Positions 57,601-64,000 of a stretch of DNA of 64,000 nt are shown in pieces. Each line of letters begins with the position of its first letter. Positions within the stretch are counted from its first letter, which is position 1. The position numbers and the translations under genes were made by a program. Source of the stretch: Rotaria sp. Silwood1 (lineage: Eukaryota > Rotifera > Eurotatoria > Philodinida > Philodinidae); contig CAJNOP010000488.1 in assembly GCA_905250075.1 (NCBI GenBank), positions 93,310 to 157,309 on the forward strand. Direction: 5' to 3'. The notes under the pieces are model-generated. The model had not been told where the DNA came from. It saw only the letters and a program-made list of their open reading frames with translations, and ran no database searches.

Positions 57601-59738
57601 CTTTTGAATTCTTAGGATACTACTCGAGACATCACCCGATCTTTAGAATAAACAAGGACTGAAGCGTCTTCTTGCTGGGTTTGGAATCAGCCAAAAAAAA
57701 CAGGAAGATCGTTGAACAATACTTGTCGTCCTGCATAGTCAACAATAAAGACTGAATAATGATGTAAATTTAGCTAGCAGAGTATTGATAATTTTCCACT
57801 CATTCTCACATTACGAAGGATAGGGGATGGCCGGATCGAGCAGCAATTACAATCTATTAACCTGTATCACAAGATGTGCTCTAGGTTTTTACAACATTGT
57901 TGAAAAATTCTGTATAGGCAAAACTCTCAAAATGTGATACTTTATCAGACTACTATTCAAATATATCTATAAACGCCGTTCGGAACAAGCAAAAAGTAGG
58001 TAATGCCGGGATAAAGTTGCTGTATAGGAAATGAATTCATGTTACAAAGGCTGTAATGGAGTAGAAAATTTGGCTACTCGTTGTCGCTGATTTTACATTC
58101 GGTATGTATATTGTGGGCTTCAATAAAATCATGCACAGAGAACTTCCTATTGAAGTTTCGAGAGCAATAGTTCAGTATGAATTTGGATGTGATCTCAAAT
58201 CAAGACAAGGAAAAAGTCTGCATGATAGAATACAATAATTGTAGCGAAATTATATCAAGAAAGAATATACATTGTTAAAATACTTTTCCATGCAGTCTTC
58301 TAAACTAAATGAGCAGCTTTGTAGGGATTTCTTTGCTTTGTGTTTTTTAGATATTCACATTTTTTAACGAAAAAGATAAATAAAAATCCATATATCTATT
58401 TGGAATAGGATCAAACCCCTATTTTGAGACATGTATAAGAGTCTTATATAAGCTACCTTCAAAAAAGTCCCTAATGACATTCAATAACAGGAAACTCACT
58501 TTAACTGTCTTATCATTCGAATCTGAGTCCTTTCGAGAATAAGACATTTTGAATGTTTCAGCATATAATCTTTTGTTTTTCCATACGTCCAACTTCTTTT
58601 GTGCTGACTCGTTCTGCAAAGAAAGAAAAATCCAAAGACATTTTTTTGTTATTCTGGCATATAAACAAACCAAATTAGTTCCGCCGCCTTGTGGTTTTGT
58701 ATTTGCGAGATATTGTTCACATGTTTCAATCATATCATCTCGAGCAAGTGTCATATCAGAACATGAAAATGCATCCGTTTGGTCTCCGATGACGAGAAAA
58801 ATCTCTTTGATTCGTCGGAACCACAGGTAGGAGCAAGCAGCTTGGTCCAAGTCTCTCAACGATGTCCTTGTTCCATCGAACAATTTAGTCGGCATGATGT
58901 TATCGATTTCCTCCAGTGGTGGTGCTACTGCTGCTGAAACTTGGTGTTGAACATCACTGCCGACGCCGACAGCTACCTGTCGATTATTAGCATGACCGAC
59001 AGCGGCATTTACCGATTGTGCTGCTGTTTCTTCATGTTGATTTTGTTGTTTCTTCGCTGCAGTATCGGTCGTAGCAGCTTGACTACCATTCGAAGGTGAA
59101 CTAGAATGAAACAAGTATGGTTTTGTTTTTTGGATGAGACTTATTTGAATATGAACATACGGATCATGAGAAGTGGGCCGTGATTGTTGAGGACTCTGCT
59201 TGCGCCTGGTTGTTTCTCTGATGATGGTCAATGGTTGAACAGAAGATGAAATTGAGCCATTGACCGCCTCTTGTGAATTGATACCACTAACAGTTTGATG
59301 TTCTCGATGCCCATGTGTTTTTGGTGGCTCTTTAAGAGCTTGGCCAGTATTAGCATTGAATCCGGCAATAACGGGTGTTTGTCGTTGTCGCTGACTTTGA
59401 GTATCATCTTTTTTTGAATGTCGACGACTTGTCTTATCTTGACTTCCACCACCCTGACCGAATGGTTGAAATGTATTCGATGGTTGTTGATCTTGCTGAA
59501 GTCGAGATGATGAGGATGGGAGTTGACCTGGTGTAAAAGGTCCACTCGCCTGTGGGTAAGGGTTGAAGAATGTTGACAATGATTGACTTCTCGATTGCGC
59601 AGATTGATAAAATTGTGTTCGATCTTGTGAATTAAATGCATTGCTACCGAATTGTTCAGGAAAAAATGACGTTGGTGACTGTTGGTAACCAAATGGTAAG
59701 CCCATTGGGTATATATTGAACGCGTCTGTTGGAAACAT
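48621..59738 (-). CDS. ADP-ribosyltransferase/TPR multidomain protein (about 1,906 aa) with an LTR retrotransposon inside its largest exon
   Basis: Minus-strand exons: 59738-58671, 58613-58500, 55515-53738, 51381-48621 (1068+114+1778+2761 nt = 1907 codons), phases 0, 0 and 2. Order: Gln/Ser-rich low-complexity N-terminus (1-300); a conserved block starting SLRDLDQ (about 305-390); an ART domain with the R-S-E signature, namely Arg470 (VVYRADKL), STS 525-527 (GFISTSKDEG) and E-x-E 577-579 (REREVLF), typical of arginine-specific mono-ADP-ribosyltransferases that use NAD+; then kinesin-light-chain-like TPRs from about 665, a His/Lys-rich insert, more TPRs, an acidic 13-residue repeat, and further TPR-like helices to the end. 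No signal peptide or TM, so probably cytosolic with TPRs as protein-binding arms. The third intron contains the whole LTR element; without splicing, the product would stop at the element edge (53734) and the last exon would be cut off. Apart from that it has no stops or shifts. Confidence 0.75.
49843..50017 (-). repeat. In-frame 39-nt tandem repeat coding acidic 13-residue units
   Basis: About four and a half copies coding the pattern DHDETSDTDTE or DHDGKSDTENE between two TPR regions of the ART/TPR protein. Copies differ by only a few bases, so it is a young, probably length-variable array. It likely forms a disordered acidic linker. Confidence 0.75.
51394..51693 (+). repeat. Left LTR
   Basis: 300 bp, TG...CA ends; contains AATAAATAAA near its 3' end as expected for an LTR polyadenylation site in the element's own sense strand. 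It is nearly identical to the right LTR. Confidence 0.9.
53438..53738 (+). repeat. Right LTR; its antisense edge supplies a GTAAGT splice donor to the ART/TPR gene
   Basis: 301 bp. On the minus strand its outer edge reads TGTAAGTTTG, which directly follows the host exon and contains a consensus donor (GTAAGT, starting at 53737). Confidence 0.9.
54190..54262 (-). repeat. His/Lys-rich coding repeat in the ART/TPR gene
   Basis: Tandem 18-nt-type units on the minus strand code alternating KHAQNRKH and KHTHHHKH-like residues within the TPR region. The low-complexity insert keeps frame and does not disturb the flanking TPR helices. Confidence 0.6.
55157..55242 (-). repeat. Hexanucleotide repeat inside the ART domain coding (Lys-Thr)n and (Glu-Thr)n
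   Basis: Plus-strand TTTCCG units followed by TTTTCG units, about 14 in total, translate on the minus strand to alternating Lys-Thr, then Glu-Thr. It falls between the catalytic Arg and the STS motif of the ART domain, where a loop is expected, so the fold may tolerate it. Length polymorphism is likely. Confidence 0.75.
55757..55829. repeat. Telomere-like palindrome 8, in an ART/TPR intron
   Basis: AGGGTGTGGGTGTTGGTG on the left and CACCACACCCACACCCTC on the right, with a ~30-bp spacer. G-rich arm first; no target duplication. Confidence 0.75.
56108..57000. repeat. Diverged direct duplication of about 500 bp
   Basis: The stretch from about 56115 (GTTCTTGAACAGTTTCATTC ... AATCCTAATCGAAGTTTGAC ... 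ATCTTATTGTATTCCTGGTATGATCC) matches in order the stretch from about 56615 (TTTTTGAAAAGTTTTGAGC ... GATTCTGATCGAAACTTTG ... ATCTTGTTATTTTCTTGCCAAGATTC). Both are rich in GGATCC and GATTCT words. Confidence 0.5.
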
Positions 59739-60530
59739 ATCGTTGTCAATACAGAATAGAAATGCTTAAATCTAAAACGATAGATAATATTATTTATATA
59801 GACTGGCCTAGTTCGAAATGCTAAAAAGAGATAGAAAACTCGTTTGCAGCAGCCCGTCGTTCTCTCTTCTATGTATTTCACTAGATAACATCATCGATGG
59901 GACATGTACACAAAGAAAGAATGCGTGCGTGCGCCCACACAAACACACATTGGCACCCGAAATAATTAGAAGAACAATGGCGGTGTATGTATGTGCATGT
60001 TTAGGTACGCTTTTCGCTCTCTCTCTCTCGGAGAAAGTCGAACGGATCGACATATTCCACTACCATTATCAACGCATAGTAGTAGTAGTAATAATAATTA
60101 CAAAGATGCTCGTCTCTTTTTCGTGCTACTTGCTTGTTTGTTTTGTACGGTTATCAGTTGGCAATGACTGAAATAAAGTATGCATCTATATACTTTCTCA
60201 AATCGCGACTCTGAATATGATGACAGTGAGAACAAAAATTGTAAATGGGTTTCACACATCTAAATGAGAAGATCTTTTTCAAAGATCTTAACTTACCTAT
60301 TTACACCAGTTTTCTTTCTTTCTTAGGGGCTTTTAATGGTTTGCATAAATATGAGTATCTACTAATATCCATTTCAGAAGTCAGTGCAGTCCATTGTAAA
60401 CTGAATAACTCGAGAATGGAAGCAGATATGGACCTGCGGTTTTTACCATACGAAAAACTAAGACATTTTTTATCACCCCATGTCAAAATTCGATTGGTCA
60501 ATAATTGACCATCAGGTGACTTTTTGTTTA
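59739..60530. other. 5' flank of the ART/TPR gene
   Basis: The first ~60 bp upstream of the minus-strand ATG contain TATTATTTATATAGAC (about 59787-59802), which could serve as a TATA-like element or lie in a leader. A GCGTGCGTGCG/CACACAAACACACA tract is at 59920-59950 and a CTCTCTCTCTC tract at 60018. Open frames at 60245-60508 (+) and 60301-60543 (-) overlap each other and are not recognisable. Confidence 0.35.
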
Positions 60531-60724
60531 ACATTTTGGACACTGCCTAGCGGAAAATATCCCATTAGATTTTAAATTATAATACGACCATTCGATATAG
60601 AAAACTGTTCTCTATTGATCTGCACAAGGCCCAGCTCAATAGAGAACAATATTCTCTATCGAATGGTCATATTAGAATTTAAAATCCAACGAGAATTTTT
60701 TCACTTAGCCAGTGCCCAAAATGT
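60531..60724. mobile_element. Palindromic MITE-like element A (194 bp)
   Basis: The left arm (ACATTTTGGACACTGCCTAG ... TTAGATTTTAAATTATAATA, CGACCATTCGATATAGAA, TGTTCTCTATTGA) is repeated in reverse complement on the right (TCAATAGAGAACA ... ATTCTCTATCGAATGGTCAT ... AGCCAGTGCCCAAAATGT). The loop is about 20 bp. No coding capacity. Confidence 0.8.
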
Positions 60725-61031
60725 CAAGCAAAAACTCACTGACTTATGTAACGCCGTTCTTTTAGCATTTTTATCTGCTTGGGCAGGGACCGTGCTCAAT
60801 CGAGGTCCTCAGATTTTGTTCAGCTTAACATATGTAGTAGAGGCAACAATTTTATGAATAGTGACGCAAGCCGTTTTCAAAAGTATTGAACCCTCGATTT
60901 TTAATGAATTTTTTCCTAAAAGTCTTAAAAATACAGACCCTCAAAAAGAGGATTTTGAGGACTCAATATTTCAAGAATGACTTGACCGATCGAGCTGAAA
61001 TTTTTTGTGAAAACATATATGAAGGGATATC

Positions 61032-61198
61032 GGAATTTCGCCAATTAAGACTTTCGCCAATAGGACTTTCGCCATTAGCGAATGTCCACTGTACTTTCAC
61101 CAATACACCCCCTGGAATTTCGCCAATTGACGAATGTCCACTGTACTTTCGCCATTGGAGAATGTCCTATTGGCGAAAGTCCTAATTGGCGAAATTCC
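61032..61198. mobile_element. Palindromic MITE-like element B (167 bp)
   Basis: Terminal inverted repeats of about 35 bp, GGAATTTCGCCAATTAAGAC... and the reverse complement of ...GTCCTAATTGGCGAAATTCC, with further internal copies of TTTCGCCAAT and GAATGTCCACTGTACTTTC. The motif TTTCGCCAAT occurs several times, suggesting internal expansion. Confidence 0.8.
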
Positions 61199-61819
61199 TG
61201 TTAGCCTATATGAATAACTTCTACCTATAAAAATAATTTCAGCTCAAACAGTTGAGTTCTTGGTATTCAATGGATTTCACTTGTACAGGCAAAAAATCAC
61301 TATTTTAGGCACTTTGGATTTTTATATCTCGTGACTGGAAAGAGATAAAGGACTGAAAATTTGTATTTAGATAGAACAGAGCTTGCTTGGATGCATATAG
61401 CCACATGGAGTTTTTTCTACTCAAGATGTAATCGGATACGAGTCAGTAAACAATTGGATTCGAACACGTGTTCTTATAAGTGCGTCGACTACTGCAAGTG
61501 TGCGCCATTCTCAATCGCTACTTGCAACGAGAACCGAGTAAAAACTGGCACCTAACGTTGAGACTCACGTATCACAGCGATTCTATCTATGCTATCGAGT
61601 CACCACTAAGCCAGATAGTTGCACTATGGTCTAGCTAACATTCATTTCTTGCGCTTAATTATGTTCACTGTCATCGTTATAGTAACAAAACTACAATACA
61701 TAGGGTCAGCACGATTATTGATTCATATGCTAACACCACAAAAAGGTAAAGAGACGACATTAAGAAATTCCCTTTGCTTATGATAGATGAATCATTGGAC
61801 GTTTGAGGAAGTATATCTT

Positions 61820-62353
61820 CTTACAATGGAAGGTCGGGAACTGATGAGCAGTAAGGCTGACCTTGTTCGGATGGAATAATCACTCTTATCGAGAAACTAA
61901 CGTATTTAAAATATGAGCTGCTGATGGTGTACCTAAGCAGAGATATTCAATTTTTAAGTTATGCACAATTTGGTATTGGGTCAAAGGTTAAAGGTCAAAG
62001 GTCAAATAATAGCAATAAAGATCAGTGGTTGATGAATGGTTCAAGCTTCTCACTCATTGGTATTCAGAGAGCGGAAGATTTATTCATTGGATTGTTGTAT
62101 GAAGAGTTGTATAGTGGAAACTTGAGCCATTTATCAGCCGCTGATCTTTATTGCTATTATTTGACCTTTGACCTTTGACCTTTAACCTTTGACCCAATAC
62201 CAAATTGTGCATCACTTAAAAATTGAATATCTCTGCTTAGGTACACCTTCAGCATCTCATATTTTAAATACGTTAGTTTCTCGATAAGAGTGATCATTTC
62301 ACCCGAACAAGGTCAACCTTACTGCTCATCAGTTCCCGACCTTCCATGGTTAG
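61820..62353. mobile_element. Large foldback element C (about 534 bp)
   Basis: Arms of about 215 bp start with CTTACAATGGAAGGTCGGGA and CTAACCATGGAAGGTCGGGA (reverse complement). They share TGATGAGCAGTAAGG, GAGAAACTAACGTATTTAAA, AGCAGAGATATTCAATTTTT and AAAGGTCAAAGGTCAAATAA. The central spacer is about 95 bp. High similarity between the arms suggests recent formation or conversion. Confidence 0.85.
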
Positions 62354-62435
62354 TGAAAATAAATAGACAACTTAAGTTTTCGATTTATGCTTCCCATGAT
62401 TGTCGTACACTGAAAAAAAAATCCGTTGATTGATA

Positions 62436-62655
62436 TACCCTTAAAGAGTTTATCAGAGTGCAACGGGTGACAAACCCTTTTCAGCGTTTTTCAAAGCCTG
62501 ATAAACCCTTATACATACCCCTTGACTCAGCCAAAAATACCGTTTATCAGACTCGATAATCGTACATCAAAAGGTTTATCAAAGCGTTTATCTTTTTCAA
62601 AAACTCTTTAAGGGATTGTCACACGTTGCACTCTGATAAACCTTTCTGAAGGGTA
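62436..62655. mobile_element. Palindromic MITE-like element D (about 220 bp)
   Basis: Left end TACCCTTAAAGAGTTTATCA and GAGTGCAACGGGTGACAA against right end TACCCTTCAGAAAGGTTTATC and GAGTGCAACGTGTGACAA (reverse complement). The word GTTTATCA is repeated inside. Confidence 0.75.
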
Positions 62656-62768
62656 GAGTAAAAGGAAAAACTAATTATTTTCATATACTTATCCGTTTAT
62701 AAATGCATATATTGTCATGAAATACCTTTGTATTATAATTGTTAAACTTAATATTAGACATGCACCGA

Positions 62769-62860
62769 ACCCGAACGTTCGGGCTCGGTTCGGGTTCGGT
62801 CTCAGAGTTCGGGTTCGGGTTCGGCCTCAGAGTTCGGGTTCGGTTCGGGTTCGGAATATA
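62769..62860. repeat. GGTTCG hexanucleotide array
   Basis: Starts as CCGAACCCGAACGTTCGGG (a short palindrome), then runs of GGTTCGGGTTCGG separated by TCTCAGA and CCTCAGA spacers. GC-rich in an AT-rich region. No coding or telomere match; may be the edge of another inserted element. Confidence 0.7.
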
Positions 62861-62964
62861 TCTCAACTAGTTCATCGGTTTGGTCATCTATATATAATGT
62901 TCAGTGTGTGCGTATGTGTGTTTGTGCCCGGTCAAACGTTAAAGGTTAGATATGGCGATAAGGG

Positions 62965-63920
62965 GAATACTCTCAGGGCTATTATATATGAGGGTACCAA
63001 TAGTAGGGAACTGCAAAATCACTTTTTCTAGTCCCGGTCCCGGTCCCGGTCATATATTTTTTTTTAGTCCCGGTCCCGGTCCCGGTCTTTGACATTGGCT
63101 TCATTCCTAAAATCGAACAATTTTTTAACGATCTATGTACTTTTATGAATACATTAAATTGACATGAATAATTTTGATTCGTTAACATTACGAGAATTGT
63201 TTTTATATCCAGTGTTAAAGTGAAAGAATTTCATTGAAAACTCGAATAAATAAAAATAACCATTGAATTTTGTTAAAAATTCTCATGTTCTTCGTAGTAG
63301 TCATCTACTCATTTCTCTCTTCTCTTATATCTACTGCTCTAGCTAAGGGATTTATTATCGAATTGATTATTTATACTGAGTCGCCATTACTATTGTCAAA
63401 AAAATAAAATAAATGGCGACACATTGCATAAAAAACTGACCGGGACCAGTATGCAAAATGTTTAGTCCCGGTCCCGGTTCCGCAAAAAAGTCAAAACTTG
63501 GTCCCGGTCCCGGTCCCGGTCCCGGCGGGACCGGGACCGGGACCACTTTGCAGTTCCCTAACCAATAGGTCCTCAAGGGCTGTTATATGGGGGTGCTCAT
63601 AGGTCCTCAAGAGCTATTTTATGAGGGTACCGGTAGAGCCTCAAGGGCGATTATATGAGGGTATCCATAGGTCCTCAAGGGCTGTTGTATGAGGGTACGC
63701 ATAGATCCTCAAGAGCTATCCTGTGGGTGTACGCATAGGACCTCAAGAGCTATTCTATGAGGGTACCCGTAGACCCTCAAGGGCTATTATATGGAAGTAC
63801 CCATAGGTCCTCAGGAACTATTATATGAAGGTACCCGTAGGCCCTCAAGAGCTATCCTGTGTGGTTAACCGTAGGTTTTCAAGGGCTATCCTATGGGAGT
63901 ACCCCTGGGTCCTTAAGAGA
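62965..63920. repeat. 34-bp minisatellite (about 11 copies), split by a hAT-type MITE
   Basis: Unit CATAGGTCCTCAAGGGCTATTATATGAGGGTACC, 34 bp, about 10 copies from 63561 to 63920 and one copy before 63003. Copies vary at a few positions (GGGCT/GAGCT, TTATAT/TCCTGT). The MITE lies between the first copy and the rest. Confidence 0.85.
63004..63560. mobile_element. hAT-type MITE (557 bp) with 8-bp target duplication
   Basis: Terminal inverted repeats TAGGGAACTGCAAA (left) and its reverse complement at the right end (TTTGCAGTTCCCTA). Exact 8-bp direct duplication ACCAATAG at 62996-63003 and 63561-63568, as hAT transposases generate. Sub-terminal arrays of GGTCCC hexamers lie inside both ends. 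No transposase. Confidence 0.9.
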
Positions 63921-64000
63921 GGGTCCGCGAGAAGACCACCCTACTCTCCATAGAGGTCGCCGGGGAAAAAAATTTTTTTTTCGATTTTATTTTCTTAAAT

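Larger units (their letters stand above)
55516..58499. other. Intron 2 of the ART/TPR gene (2,984 bp)
   Basis: Donor GTGAGT at 58499 and acceptor TTTTCAG ending at 55516 (minus strand). It holds telomere-like palindrome 8, a diverged ~500-bp tandem duplication (about 56108-57000), and AT-rich sequence without coding signal. The codon phases on each side (0/0) support one intron. Confidence 0.6.

Noticed and set aside
61440-61515. tRNA-like pattern (GGATTCGAACAC, ACTACTGCA) on the minus strand
   Set aside because: The would-be T-arm stem does not pair (bases flanking TTCGAAT are not complementary) and no acceptor stem can be formed.
63561-63920. CRISPR-like array (34-bp regular repeats)
   Set aside because: The repeats are directly tandem with no spacers, in a eukaryotic context; it is a minisatellite.

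Overview
The window looks like a piece of an AT-rich, intron-containing animal genome, most likely a bdelloid rotifer (Adineta/Rotaria type). The reasons are short introns of about 55-75 bp, large LRR genes built from 84-nt exons, a type II membrane protein with bacterial-style kelch repeats, a very long ADP-ribosyltransferase/TPR protein, and many tracts of TGTGGG-like repeats, the motif I recall as the bdelloid telomere repeat. This assignment is inference; no database was searched.

Layout. 1-207: probable last exon of an unknown gene. 2029-5157 (+): 15-exon LRR gene. 8670-12510 (-): four-exon rhodopsin-type peptide GPCR. 12.5-18.2 kb: AT-rich, no supported gene. 18.2 kb (-): small secreted-looking ORF. 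18.87-20.2 kb: a TA-flanked foldback element and two hairpins. 21420-29641 (+): a three-exon membrane-anchored kelch gene whose two large introns carry a dead mariner (22617-24878) and a dead non-LTR retrotransposon (about 25999-28570), the latter itself broken by a roughly 0.86-kb insert. 30.2-31.1 kb: FLYWCH-type relic. 31890-32910 (+): four-TM, TMEM272-like gene. 33.6-34.1 kb: 41-bp tandem repeat. 34.3 kb (-) and 41.2 kb (+): small single-exon orphan genes. 43663-47751 (+): F-box plus LRR gene that runs into a 100-N gap followed by a long telomere-like tract. 48621-59738 (-): ART/TPR gene of about 1,900 residues, with an LTR retrotransposon in antisense inside its largest exon. 60.5-64.0 kb: an island of palindromic elements, a hAT-type MITE with an exact 8-bp target duplication, and a 34-bp minisatellite.

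The most notable observations are: (1) at least eight short palindromes of TGTGGG-like sequence, all with the G-rich arm first, the polarity of a telomere-telomere fusion; (2) an LTR retrotransposon that appears to have become a spliceable intron, with a GTAAGT donor supplied by the LTR edge and an in-frame acceptor just outside the element; (3) two LRR genes in which every LRR is one phase-0 exon of exactly 84 nt, with a single 90-nt exception; (4) a kelch gene whose exons can only be linked by phase across kilobases of nested transposons.
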